Shown: positions 8,563-16,052 of the stretch, one piece after another
Layout: the number at the start of each line of letters is the position of its first letter
How positions within the stretch are numbered: position 1 is the stretch's first letter
Assembly: GCF_003233655.1 (NCBI RefSeq)
Contig: NZ_CP029829.1
Location: 1,312,978 to 1,376,977 of the forward strand
Length of the DNA: 64,000 bases
Reading direction: 5' to 3'
From: Azospirillum ramasamyi
GTDB taxonomy: Bacteria > Pseudomonadota > Alphaproteobacteria > Azospirillales > Azospirillaceae
The notes under the pieces: generated by a model
Seen by the model: only the letters and a program-made list of their open reading frames with translations
Told to the model about the DNA's origin: nothing
Database searches by the model: none
Position numbers and translations under genes: made by a program

Positions 8563-8967
8563 TCACGCCAGCGCCACCAAGGCTGCATTGTCCGCAGCAA
8601 GCCGCAGGGCTTCCGCGAACGTCTGGGGCACCCGGAACGCCGGGGGAGCCTGCACCAGATCACCGCGGCGATACGCGGCGAACACCCGGACCAAGGTTGC
8701 CCGAACCTCCTTCGCCTTTTCGGTACGGGAGAACATGGCGACTAGAAGGGCCTGTTCTTCGTTCAGATAGTAGGCGATAGGGGGACGGCCACCAGTTCGG
8801 AGGCGTTCACTCCAAAGGGGTCCAAAGCCTTCAAGCTCGGCCCGGTTCGCTGCGATAATGTCCGAACGGATTTTGCGCGGGTTCAGCATACCAAGGGCCG
8901 CCGCAAGCTCCGTGTCCAGAACACGGGGTTCACCTTCAACGGCGGTAACGCAAATCAGGTCGTTCAT
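8563..8967 (-). CDS. Phage regulatory/antirepressor-like protein
   Basis: 134 residues. The arrangement LDTELAAALGMLNPRKIRSD, then GRPPIAYYLNEEQALLVAMF, then RTEKAKEVRATLVRVFAAYR is common in small phage proteins of the antirepressor group, where a DNA-binding-like N-domain leads into a conserved LNEEQAL segment. The C-terminal tail is alanine-rich. The start is the ATG at 8967. It follows the BRO-like gene by 62 bp on the same strand. A role in the lysis-lysogeny-like switch of the element is inferred only from family and position. Confidence 0.6.
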   Translation of the reverse strand: MNDLICVTAVEGEPRVLDTELAAALGMLNPRKIRSDIIAANRAELEGFGPLWSERLRTGGRPPIAYYLNEEQALLVAMFSRTEKAKEVRATLVRVFAAYRRGDLVQAPPAFRVPQTFAEALRLAADNAALVALA

Positions 8968-9029
8968 GGTCCGGGTGTCCTTCAGGAAGCCCGTGGGTGA
9001 CTCGCTGAAGACCCTTGGCGCTGGCGTGG

Positions 9030-9557
9030 CTACATGGGTGGCGGGCGATGGCGGGGCCGCTGTAGCGAGTCCCTGAGGGCGTCCATACGCCTCCCCCTGT
9101 TACACACCATATAGCCGCCGTCCTTGCGGATCGCAGGCAACACGTCCCGTGTAACCCAATCCTGAAACTTGCGGGCCTCGGGCTTGTCCGAACGCATCAC
9201 CACCTTGTAAAGGCCGGACTCTGAAACCACGGTAAGCCCGTGGGTCGGCCAAACATGTATCGGATCTATGTTTGAACGGGGGACCACGCACTTTTCATCG
9301 GCAGAAATGCCGCGGGTGTAGGTTCCCGCGCCTGCATGAACATTCAGGCCAAGGCAATAGGCCACGTCCTGCCCTACGAACCAAGGCGCCCCGTCGATTT
9401 CAACGGTGCGGATGCTGATCGGGCCGGCGGAGGCGGAGGCGGAGGCGGAGGCGGAGGAACCAACATCAATCGCATCGTGCGTCAAGGAGGGCGCCAAGAG
9501 CTTCTGTAAGCGTTGCGAAGGGAAACAGCAAGCAAGGGAGGGGACAACGCCCCTCAC
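9030..9557 (-). CDS. BRO-N domain protein (antirepressor-like), possibly shortened
   Basis: 175 residues with a BRO-N core: IRTVEIDGAPWFVGQDVAYC at about 49-68, VVSESGLYKVVMRS, and ARKFQDWVTRDVLPAIRKDG. The core is preceded by a run of alternating Ser-Ala residues encoded by a (GGAGGC)n microsatellite. After GGYMV the sequence turns into an Arg/Pro-rich tail of about 20 residues, unlike the usual C-terminal domain, so the gene may be shortened or frameshifted. The long frame begins with a GTG at 9557, 6 bp after the integrase stop; the true start could lie nearer the core. BRO-N proteins bind DNA and often act as phage antirepressors. Confidence 0.65.
   Translation of the reverse strand: MRGVVPSLACCFPSQRLQKLLAPSLTHDAIDVGSSASASASASAGPISIRTVEIDGAPWFVGQDVAYCLGLNVHAGAGTYTRGISADEKCVVPRSNIDPIHVWPTHGLTVVSESGLYKVVMRSDKPEARKFQDWVTRDVLPAIRKDGGYMVCNRGRRMDALRDSLQRPRHRPPPM
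9429..9457. repeat. Hexanucleotide microsatellite (GGAGGC)n
   Basis: Four full copies and most of a fifth copy of GGAGGC. They lie inside the BRO-like gene and encode its Ser-Ala alternation on the minus strand. Because the unit is 6 bp, changes in copy number keep the frame. Confidence 0.85.
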
Positions 9558-9563
9558 CCGCTG

Positions 9564-10688
9564 TCAGCCTAGCTTAGATGCAAGTTCTGAGGCGTCTGGA
9601 TTATAATAACGCTTCAACACCTGAATGCTGCGATGCCCTGTCACAGCCGACAATTCAAGCACATTGGAAAGGCGCTTGCTTAAGTCAGTAGCTGCGATAT
9701 GGCGAAGATCGTGGAACGTAATGTGTGGGAAGCTAGGGTTTCTTTTACGGATTGCCCTAATGACCTTCTGGTAAGAGCGAACAACGGTGCCGGGGCGCAT
9801 CACGTCGGGGAACAGAGGGCCAGTGGTCGGCCTACCTTGCTCACCCCACCATTCCCGCAGTACCTTCACGGCCTCCGTGGAAAGGGGAACGTCCCGGTTA
9901 TCGCCGTTCTTCGTGTCTGTCAGGTGAATTACGTTCGCCTTATCCCAGCACTCCCAACGTGCAATCTGCCAAAGCTCCCCCTGTCGCATTGCTGTTAGCG
10001 CTGCAAGACGGGCGATATAATACAAGTAGGGTTTGCGGATTGGGTTCCGCAGTTCCTTCCAAAGTTCCTCACGCTGGATTGCCGTTAGCCGGACATCACG
10101 TCCTTTACGGTTCTTCGGAAGTTTAACACCGCGGACAGGGTTATGAAGGTCGGGCATTGCCCACTCGCTACGGGCGTGTTGGTAGATAGCGGACAGGATC
10201 GCCAGCTTATTACGGATTGTTGAAGGAGAAATTGGAAGCCCTCTACAGCCCTTCCGCTGTTCTTCCGCCTGCCGCCATTCCACAAGCTCCACCGTTGTTA
10301 TATCCACCATCCGCTTATCGGCCAGGGGAAGGGCCAGCCAAGAGCCGATCCGCCCCTTTTCCTGTTCGTGGCCTTTCTTCTTTGGACTTTCTTCGGTGAG
10401 ATAGCGGGTAAGGGCCTCCCTGAGCGTCAGGGGATAGCCTGTGGCGCTAGACGGTAGGTCTGCTGCCGCTTTGGGTTCGGGCGCATCCTGAAGCGTCCTA
10501 CGGGGCGCCACGGACTCGCGCTTGCCTCCCCTGCCCCTCCCCACGACTCCAAGGGCGGCTTCCTGTTCCTCGCCCCACTTCCGGGCTTCCTCGACGGCTT
10601 CCAGGGGGAAAGTCCGTTGGGCCTCGACCTTGCCCCGGACCCGCACGACCACCCGCAGGCTTTGCCCCCGTTTCTCGACGTAAGCCAT
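9564..10688 (-). CDS. Tyrosine recombinase/integrase
   Basis: 374 residues. The N-terminus carries a short arm-binding-like domain (about 1-50), a variable linker, a SAM-like core-binding domain (about 86-190) and the catalytic domain (about 195-374). Catalytic residues seen are Arg235 (TAMRQGEL), Lys260 (DTKNGDNR), His326-x-x-Arg329 (HDLRH), His352 (GHRS) and Tyr361 (KRYYNP). It catalyses integration and excision at the tRNA-Cys site 71 bp from its start. The tandem TTGCTCCCA block at 10689-10710 overlaps its ribosome-binding site (GGGAGC before the ATG), so integrase binding could repress its own synthesis. No excisionase was recognised. Confidence 0.95.
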   Translation of the reverse strand: MAYVEKRGQSLRVVVRVRGKVEAQRTFPLEAVEEARKWGEEQEAALGVVGRGRGGKRESVAPRRTLQDAPEPKAAADLPSSATGYPLTLREALTRYLTEESPKKKGHEQEKGRIGSWLALPLADKRMVDITTVELVEWRQAEEQRKGCRGLPISPSTIRNKLAILSAIYQHARSEWAMPDLHNPVRGVKLPKNRKGRDVRLTAIQREELWKELRNPIRKPYLYYIARLAALTAMRQGELWQIARWECWDKANVIHLTDTKNGDNRDVPLSTEAVKVLREWWGEQGRPTTGPLFPDVMRPGTVVRSYQKVIRAIRKRNPSFPHITFHDLRHIAATDLSKRLSNVLELSAVTGHRSIQVLKRYYNPDASELASKLG

Positions 10689-10710
10689 TTTGCTCCCATC
10701 TTGCTCCCAA
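10689..10710. repeat. Integrase arm-like repeat, right
   Basis: An exact second copy of the 22-bp block at 3267-3288: two TTGCTCCCA units with an 11-bp period. It overlaps the region just upstream of the integrase start codon and lies 50 bp inside the right tRNA repeat. Presence at both ends supports an arm-type integrase site. Confidence 0.65.
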
Positions 10711-10758
10711 GGAGCGAGGGGGCTATTGGGCGGCTTAGACCATTGATTTCCTTAGAGA

Positions 10759-10832
10759 AACGCGGTGGCAGAGTGGTGATGCAGCGGACTGCAAATCCGT
10801 ATACGTGGGTTCGATTCCCGCCCGTGCCTCCA
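10759..10832 (+). pseudogene. tRNA-Cys remnant at the right end of the element (attachment site)
   Basis: Positions 10761-10832 repeat the tRNA-Cys gene with a single change at tRNA position 43 (G to A, variable loop). The first two bases of the gene are AA instead of GG, so the top two acceptor pairs become A-C mismatches. No sigma-70-like promoter stands upstream. It is best read as the element-chromosome junction that keeps the original 3' part of the tRNA and its terminator. A weak residual function cannot be excluded. Confidence 0.8.
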
Positions 10833-10896
10833 TACCTGACAGAGTGAAAGCATAGTTACGGACGATGGCCAAAGCCTCAGGGCAGCGGCCCGACCA

Positions 10897-10921
10897 AAGC
10901 CCCGCCCCGGCGGGGCTTTTT
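10897..10921 (+). terminator. Intrinsic terminator after the right tRNA-Cys copy
   Basis: A 10-bp stem (AAGCCCCGCC at 10897-10906 with 10909-10918) with a very tight loop is followed by a T run at 10917-10921. It probably was the original tRNA-Cys terminator before integration. Confidence 0.8.
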
Positions 10922-11001
10922 GCGTTTGGGCCTTGTTTTCGCTCATGAAACGCCCGCCGCCCCCGTTCAGAAAATAAATTCATCTTTCTGTCGGAATTGG
11001 C

Positions 11002-11030
11002 TTGGCAGGGCCGAATGGTTCGGCTATACA
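11002..11030 (+). promoter_or_regulatory. Sigma-70 promoter of tRNA-Asn
   Basis: A -35 TTGGCA (11002-11007) and a -10 TATACA (11025-11030) are spaced by 17 bp. They lie 44 bp upstream of the tRNA-Asn gene. Confidence 0.7.
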
Positions 11031-11074
11031 CCCGCCACGCCAACAACGGCGGCCACCGAAAGGCCGGTCACCGA

Positions 11075-11150
11075 TCCCGGTTAGCTCAGTTGGTAGAGCA
11101 GCGGACTGTTAATCCGCTTGTCGCTGGTTCGAGTCCAGCACCGGGAGCCA
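11075..11150 (+). tRNA. tRNA-Asn (anticodon GTT)
   Basis: A complete 76-nt cloverleaf with encoded CCA. The acceptor TCCCGGT pairs perfectly with ACCGGGA, the D arm is AGCTCAGTTGGTAGAGC, the anticodon loop is CTGTTAA, and the T loop is TTCGAGT. A promoter (11002-11030) and a terminator (11156-11188) frame it. Confidence 0.96.
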
Positions 11151-11155
11151 GATCG

Positions 11156-11188
11156 AAAAGGCCGGATGCCCAGCGCATCCGGCCTTTT
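11156..11188 (+). terminator. Intrinsic terminator of tRNA-Asn
   Basis: A perfect 14-bp stem (AAAAGGCCGGATGC at 11156-11169 with 11175-11188) has a 5-nt loop and ends in TTTT. It can work on both strands. Confidence 0.88.
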
Positions 11189-11414
11189 CTGCTTTCCGGC
11201 TATTGCCGCTTGACTGTGACCCTTCAGTACCCGAATTCGGTTTAAAGCGGCCGGGCTAAGTCCCATGGCTGGCCGTTCTACTCAGAACTAGACCCAAAAG
11301 ACGATCCAGACTTGCCGGAAGCGAAATGCCGCGCGAGGCCGCGCGGCGTTAGACTTGATAACAATTCCGGACCTAAGTCGTGGGCCGGGCGTCTCCAGCC
11401 GATGGAGGTTCGCC

Positions 11415-11669
11415 GTGCTTCTGCCATTCCAGTCCGAACGCATCCGCACCGCCCCCCCGGTCGACGGCCACGGCAACCAACATTCGCCCGACGATGGCGA
11501 ACAGCCGGTCCGGACCGCCGACTGCGTCACGGCCATCCTGCTGTTCTTCGCGGCGGTGCTGCTGGCCCTGCTGGCCTTCAACGCCGATTGGAACGGAACG
11601 GCGGCCGACAGCAGGCCGCAGGCCTACGAGAACACGCCGGTCCTGGTCATCCCGCCCCATCCGCGCTGA
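11415..11669 (+). CDS. Small single-pass membrane protein, unknown function
   Basis: 84 residues from a GTG at 11415, chosen because a perfect GGAGG (11404-11408) stands 6 bp upstream. The open frame extends further upstream without a ribosome-binding site. One hydrophobic segment (CVTAILLFFAAVLLALLAF) is at about residues 37-55, after a polar, proline- and histidine-containing N-terminus. No family is recognised. It is convergent with the small Cys-rich gene at 11696. Confidence 0.55.
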   Translation: MLLPFQSERIRTAPPVDGHGNQHSPDDGEQPVRTADCVTAILLFFAAVLLALLAFNADWNGTAADSRPQAYENTPVLVIPPHPR

Positions 11670-11695
11670 GGCGCCCGGTCTATTCGACCAGATCC

Positions 11696-11935
11696 CTATT
11701 CGACCAGATCGTCGTAGATCGTCCCGTCGGGGTTGGAAGGATCGGCGCCGGCCGCGACCGCGACCCGTTTCCATTCCCCGCACCAGTCGGTGGACAGGGT
11801 GATGGGGAAATCGCCTTCGGGGCTGCGCGGGGTCACCACCGGCGGATAGCGTCGGCAGGTGCCCTTCGGCCCGCGCTGGCGGAGCCCCTGCCCCTCCCAG
11901 AACCGGCAGGTGTAGCAGGTGTCTAGTCGCTTCAT
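11696..11935 (-). CDS. Small Cys-rich (possible zinc-binding) protein
   Basis: 79 residues. Four cysteines stand in a pattern that could bind zinc: CYTCRFWE at about 7-14, TCRRYPP at about 26-32 and DWCGEWKR at about 50-57. Proteins with this CxxCxFW...CRR..P...WCGEW pattern are common, unnamed, in alphaproteobacteria and their phages. Just past the stop codon, a 14-bp unit TATTCGACCAGATC is tandemly duplicated (11681-11694 and 11698-11711), so the copy nearest the gene overlaps its last codons. The function is unknown. Confidence 0.6.
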   Translation of the reverse strand: MKRLDTCYTCRFWEGQGLRQRGPKGTCRRYPPVVTPRSPEGDFPITLSTDWCGEWKRVAVAAGADPSNPDGTIYDDLVE

Positions 11936-12006
11936 CGCGGACCGGTCTCCTTCTCATGGCCGGACTCATTGTCCGCCGCCCCGCCCGGCTGCCGCGTTCC
12001 CTCCAC

Positions 12007-12186
12007 TCAGCCCGTGGAGGGCGGCTTTCCCGGCCGGAGCGTGTTGGCGCACTTGGCGTAATACGCCTTGATGTCCGCGTCCAGAACGCTGCGGCGGCGT
12101 CCCTCCTCCGATTCATCCGGCGCGTCGCTGAGGCGCTGGAACTCCTGGACCGCCCGCTCCAGGTCCTGATCGCTGTTGATGGGCAT
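12007..12186 (-). CDS. Small conserved hypothetical protein
   Basis: 59 residues starting at the ATG at 12186 (MPINSDQDLERAVQEFQRLS), preceded by a GGAAAGG ribosome-binding site. The frame is open further upstream, but that part is poor in codon bias. The protein is charged and helical, with no membrane segment. The motif SDQDLERAVQEFQRL recurs in small Rhodospirillales proteins as far as I recall, and no function is assigned. Confidence 0.5.
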   Translation of the reverse strand: MPINSDQDLERAVQEFQRLSDAPDESEEGRRRSVLDADIKAYYAKCANTLRPGKPPSTG

Positions 12187-12427
12187 GATATCGCCTTTCC
12201 TTATGGCTTTCCGGGTCGCACAGGACAACAACCGGAGGCCCCGGTATGTTTCCACGCCGGCTTCCACGCATGTTTCCGCGCCTCCCGCCGGGCTCAAGAC
12301 GAATGACGGCTTGATGAGCGGCGACTCGCACGCAATGTCATGACTCTGTCACCCGAGTCGCGACGGACAGGGCCGCGCGGCGACGGGGGTGCCTTCTGGC
12401 CCTGCCATTGCGCGGGAGTGCGGCGTC

Positions 12428-13444
12428 ATGCGGGTCGTTTCAACACCGGTCGCGCCGCGCTGGGCGGCCGGCATTCTGTTCCTTGCCTTCGTTCTGGCCT
12501 TCGGCCCGGCCGTGGCGGCCGAACCGGAGCAACTGGACCCGGATCGCGTCGTCCGCTCCATCGTCGGCATCCGCGCCGTCGTGCCGGCCGACAGCCAGAG
12601 CGCCCGCAGCCTGGGAACGGAGCGCGAGGGCAGCGGCGTCGTCATCGACGGCTCCGGCCTGATCCTGACCATCGGCTACACGGTGATGGAGGCCTCGGAG
12701 ATCCAGGTCACCGCCGCCGACGGGCGCAGCTATCCCGCCAACATGATCGCCTATGATCCCGTCAGCGGCTTCGGCCTGCTGCGGGCCGAACTGGGATTCC
12801 AGGCGCCCTGGCTGCGGCTGGCCGATTCGGCGGCGGTGAGGGAGGGCGACACGATGCTGGCGCTGAGTGGCGGCGACGGCCGCGGCGCCGCCGCCGTGAA
12901 GGTGGTCAGCAAGCGGGAATTCGCCGGCTATTGGGAATATCTGCTGGATGAGGCGCTGTTCACCTTCCCGCCGATCCGCGCCTTCAACGGCGCCGCCCTG
13001 GTGAACCGCGAAGGCCGGCTGGTCGGCATCGGATCGCTTCTGGTGATGGAGGCGATGGAGGGGCGCGGCCTTCCCGGCAACATGTTCGTCCCCGTCTCCG
13101 CCCTGGAACCGGTCCTGGCCGACCTGCTCGCCTACGGCCGCCGGCAGGAGCCGGCGCGGCCCTGGCTGGGCGTCACCCTTCGGGAGGAGATGGGGCAACT
13201 GATGGTGGAGAAGGTGTCGCCGCGCAGCCCCGCCGAATCGGCGGGATTGCGCCCCGGCGACTTGATCGTCGGCGTCGGCGGGCAGCGCTTCACCGGACTG
13301 GCGGATTTCTACCGCAAGCTCTGGGACCTGGGGCCGGCGGGGGTGGTCGTTCCGCTGGAGGTGATGCGCGGCGCCACCCTGACCCCGGTGCCGGTGCCAT
13401 CGGCCGACCGCGTGCGCTTTCTGCGGCTGAATCCGACGCTGTGA
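12428..13444 (+). CDS. HtrA/DegP-like protein lacking the catalytic triad, with PDZ domain
   Basis: 338 residues. The start is the ATG at 12428 with a GGGAG site; an upstream GTG at 12389 is less likely. A signal peptide (RWAAGILFLAFVLAFG, cleaved near AVA-AEP) sends it to the periplasm. The trypsin-like fold is recognisable (GSGVVIDGSGLILT, then the AALVNREGRLVGIGS strand). However, the His of the usual ILTNNHVV is Tyr84, the Asp of the usual TDLALL is Gly114, and the GNSGGP serine loop is FNGAA with no serine. A PDZ domain follows at about 230-320 (RPWLGVTL, SPAESAGLRPGDLIVGVGG). It probably binds, rather than cuts, proteins. No neighbouring gene suggests a partner. Confidence 0.8.
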   Translation: MRVVSTPVAPRWAAGILFLAFVLAFGPAVAAEPEQLDPDRVVRSIVGIRAVVPADSQSARSLGTEREGSGVVIDGSGLILTIGYTVMEASEIQVTAADGRSYPANMIAYDPVSGFGLLRAELGFQAPWLRLADSAAVREGDTMLALSGGDGRGAAAVKVVSKREFAGYWEYLLDEALFTFPPIRAFNGAALVNREGRLVGIGSLLVMEAMEGRGLPGNMFVPVSALEPVLADLLAYGRRQEPARPWLGVTLREEMGQLMVEKVSPRSPAESAGLRPGDLIVGVGGQRFTGLADFYRKLWDLGPAGVVVPLEVMRGATLTPVPVPSADRVRFLRLNPTL

Positions 13445-13529
13445 ACGGGCTCCCCGGCCGCGTGCTTGTCGGCCCGGTTCCAGAGGTGCACCCTGCCGGA
13501 AACAGCCATCCCGTGGGACCGCGCCGACC

Positions 13530-14138
13530 ATGAACCATCCCGATATCGAGATCCTCGACAAGCAGACGCCCTACAAGGGCTTCCTCACCATCGATGTCTA
13601 CCGCCTCCGTCATCGGAAGTTCGACGGGACCTGGACCGGCGTCCTGCCCCCGCGCGAGGTCTGCGACCGCGGCGAGGCGGTAGGCGTCCTGCTCTACGAC
13701 CCTGACCGCGATGCCGTGGTGATGATCGAGCAGTTCCGCGTCGGTTCCGCCGCGGCGGGCGGCCCCGCCTGGATGACCGAGATCGTCGCCGGCATGGTCG
13801 GTGACGGCGAGACGCCGGAGGAGGTGGCGCGCCGCGAATCGCTGGAAGAGGCCGGCTGCGAAATCCGGGAGATCGAACAGATCTGCGATTACTACGTCAG
13901 CCCCGGCGCCTTCACCGAGCGGGTCACCGTCTTCTGCGGCCGGGTCGACAGCCGCAACCTCGCCGCGACCGGCGGGCTGGAGGAGGAGCACGAGGACATC
14001 CGCATCATGGGCCTGCCGGCGGATGAGGCGATCCGCATGATGGACGAGAACCGCCTGCGCAACTCGGTCGCCATCATCGCCATCGGCTGGCTCGCCCGCC
14101 ACCGCGAGTCCCTGCGCAAGCGCTGGCTCTCACCCTGA
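13530..14138 (+). CDS. Nudix hydrolase, ADP-ribose pyrophosphatase type
   Basis: 202 residues. The Nudix box is complete: Gly88 to Glu94, then REsleEE with Arg102, Glu103, Glu106, Glu107 and Gly109 (within 88-112). The segments VVMIEQFRVG before and ERVTVFCGRVD after the box match the NudF-like subgroup that splits ADP-ribose into AMP and ribose 5-phosphate. Its start is 85 bp after the HtrA-like gene on the same strand. The substrate is inferred from subgroup resemblance. Confidence 0.88.
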   Translation: MNHPDIEILDKQTPYKGFLTIDVYRLRHRKFDGTWTGVLPPREVCDRGEAVGVLLYDPDRDAVVMIEQFRVGSAAAGGPAWMTEIVAGMVGDGETPEEVARRESLEEAGCEIREIEQICDYYVSPGAFTERVTVFCGRVDSRNLAATGGLEEEHEDIRIMGLPADEAIRMMDENRLRNSVAIIAIGWLARHRESLRKRWLSP

Positions 14139-14263
14139 GCAAGCCCATATTTCCACACAATTCAAACGTTCAATGCAGCATTTCACACCCTCATCTTGAA
14201 ACCGCCGACCGCAGCCATGATAGTAACGGGAGAAATCCACATCAGACCTTGGGAGTACCCGTC

Positions 14264-15265
14264 TTGGACATCCGCAATGGCTTCATCGGCGCCATCGGCA
14301 ACACGCCGCTGATTCGGCTGGAAGGGCCATCGAAGGCGACGGGCTGCGAGATCCTGGGCAAGGCGGAGTTCCTGAACCCCGGCGGATCGGTGAAGGACCG
14401 CGCCGCCCTCGCCATCGTCCGCGACGCCGAGCAGCGCGGGCTGCTGCGCCCCGGCGGCACCATCGTCGAGGGCACGGCCGGCAACACCGGCATCGGACTG
14501 GCCCTGGTCGGCAACGCGCTGGGCTATCGCACCGTCATCGTCATGCCGGAGACGCAAAGCCAGGAAAAGAAGGACATGCTGCGCCTGATCGGCGCCGACC
14601 TGCGCCTCGTCCCGGCGGTCCCCTATTCCAACCCCGACAATTACGTCCGCTATTCCGGCCGGTTGGCCGAGGAACTGGCGAAGACCGAGCCGAACGGCGT
14701 CGTCTGGGCCAACCAGTTCGACAACACGGCCAACCGCGAAGGCCACCGCCTGACCACCGGCCCGGAGATCTGGGAGCAGACCGGCGGCAGGATCGACGCC
14801 TTCACCTGTGCGGTGGGCAGCGGCGGCACGCTGGCCGGCATCGCGCTGGCGCTGAAGGAGCGGAACCCGAACATCCGCATCACGCTCGCCGACCCGATGG
14901 GCGCCGCCCTGTTCAGCTACTACACCAAGGGCGAACTGAAGTCGGAAGGCAACTCCATCACCGAGGGCATCGGCCAGGGCCGCATCACCGCCAACCTGGA
15001 AGACGCACCGATCGACGACGCCGTGCAGATCCCGGATGAAGAGGCGCTGCCGATCGTCTTCGACCTGATCAAGACCCAGGGTCTGGTCCTCGGTGGCTCG
15101 TCCGGCATCAACATCGCCGCGGCGATGCGGGTGGCGCGCGACCTCGGCCCCGGCCACACGGTGGTGACCATCCTGTGCGACGGGGGTCAGCGTTACCAAT
15201 CGAAGCTCTTCAATCCCGACTTCCTCCGTGAGAAGAATCTGCCTGTGCCAGATTGGCTGGCCTGA
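14264..15265 (+). CDS. cysK: Cysteine synthase A
   Basis: 333 residues, a PLP enzyme that makes cysteine from O-acetylserine and sulfide. The PLP lysine is Lys44 in NPGGSVKDRA, the phosphate-binding loop is EGTAGNTGIGLA, and the C-terminal GGSSGINIAAA segment is conserved. The start proposed is TTG 14264, because GGGAG at 14251-14255 sits at ideal spacing and the protein then begins MDIRNGF. The usual alternative is TTG 14249, which lies on the ribosome-binding site itself. It opens a plus-strand run with alaX and sseA, 27 bp from alaX. Confidence 0.92.
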   Translation: MDIRNGFIGAIGNTPLIRLEGPSKATGCEILGKAEFLNPGGSVKDRAALAIVRDAEQRGLLRPGGTIVEGTAGNTGIGLALVGNALGYRTVIVMPETQSQEKKDMLRLIGADLRLVPAVPYSNPDNYVRYSGRLAEELAKTEPNGVVWANQFDNTANREGHRLTTGPEIWEQTGGRIDAFTCAVGSGGTLAGIALALKERNPNIRITLADPMGAALFSYYTKGELKSEGNSITEGIGQGRITANLEDAPIDDAVQIPDEEALPIVFDLIKTQGLVLGGSSGINIAAAMRVARDLGPGHTVVTILCDGGQRYQSKLFNPDFLREKNLPVPDWLA

Positions 15266-15292
15266 TTCCTCCAAGGGAGGCCCAGGGAAGAC

Positions 15293-16000
15293 ATGGACGC
15301 GCTATTCCGCGAGGACGCCTATGCCCGCAACTGCGTCGCCACCGTCACCGCGGTGGACGAGCGCGGCATCCGGCTCGACCGCACCGTCTTCTATCCGACC
15401 GGCGGCGGTCAGCCGGGCGACAGCGGGGCTCTGCGATTCGACGGGCTGGAAGTCCGCATCAAGGACACGGTGAAGGGCGACGGCGGCCCCGACGACGTCA
15501 TCCATGTGCCGGAGGACGGGCAGGAGCCGCCCTGCCCCGGCACGGCGGTGGAAGCGGTGATCGACTGGGACCGCCGTTACCGCCACATGCGGATGCACAC
15601 CGCCTTGCACCTGCTGTGCGCGGTCGTGCCGGGATCGGTCACCGGCGGACAGATCGGCGCGGACAAGAGCCGGCTCGACTTCAACGTCCCGGCCGAAGCG
15701 CTGGACAAGGATGCCATCGCGGAGGCGGTGAACAGGCTGATCGCCGCCGATACCCCCATCGGCACCCGATGGATCACCGACGACGAGATGGCGGCCCAGC
15801 CGGAGCTGGTGCGCACCATGTCGGTGAAGCCGCCGACCGGCGGCGGGCGCGTCCGCCTGCTGAACGTCGAGGGCGTCGATCTGCAGCCCTGCGGGGGCAC
15901 CCATGTCGCCCGCACCGGCGAGATCGGCGGAATCGAGGTGACGAAGATCGAAAACAAGGGCAAGCAGAACCGGCGCGTCGTCATCGCGCTGAGGGACTGA
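15293..16000 (+). CDS. AlaX-type alanyl-tRNA editing protein
   Basis: 235 residues, homologous to the editing domain of AlaRS. The zinc motif HTALH (His102, His106) and the second half CGGTH (Cys200, His204) are both present. The family hydrolyses Ser- or Gly-mischarged tRNA-Ala. It has the length of the standalone type-II AlaX. It sits between cysK and sseA, 27 bp after cysK, so it is probably co-transcribed; the pairing with sulfur genes has no clear functional reason. Confidence 0.9.
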   Translation: MDALFREDAYARNCVATVTAVDERGIRLDRTVFYPTGGGQPGDSGALRFDGLEVRIKDTVKGDGGPDDVIHVPEDGQEPPCPGTAVEAVIDWDRRYRHMRMHTALHLLCAVVPGSVTGGQIGADKSRLDFNVPAEALDKDAIAEAVNRLIAADTPIGTRWITDDEMAAQPELVRTMSVKPPTGGGRVRLLNVEGVDLQPCGGTHVARTGEIGGIEVTKIENKGKQNRRVVIALRD

Positions 16001-16052
16001 CCGCTTTTCCGACGATTCTCCGCCCGAACGATCCCATTCAAGGACGCGCAGC

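Larger units (their letters stand above)
3125..10832. mobile_element. Integrative element in tRNA-Cys
   Basis: The element of about 7.7 kb is bounded by 72-bp direct repeats, 3125-3196 and 10761-10832, differing at one base. It encodes a tyrosine integrase next to the right repeat, antirepressor-like proteins, a DUF3102-like protein, a helicase-like ATPase and a serine recombinase with an AT-richer cargo gene. No capsid, tail, packaging, conjugation or partition gene is recognisable. It therefore looks like a satellite-like or degenerate replicative element rather than a complete prophage or conjugative element. Pairs of TTGCTCCCA sites lie near both ends. Confidence 0.88.

Noticed and set aside
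9429..9457. GGAGGC repeat as a phase-variation switch
   Set aside because: The unit is 6 bp and keeps the reading frame, so copy-number change cannot switch translation on or off.
10759..10832. Second functional tRNA-Cys gene
   Set aside because: The first two acceptor pairs are A-C, and no sigma-70-like promoter stands upstream; it is better explained as an attachment-site remnant.
11696..11935. Toxin-antitoxin pair with the small genes at 12007 and 11415
   Set aside because: No toxin or antitoxin motif is visible, and the genes are spaced and oriented independently.
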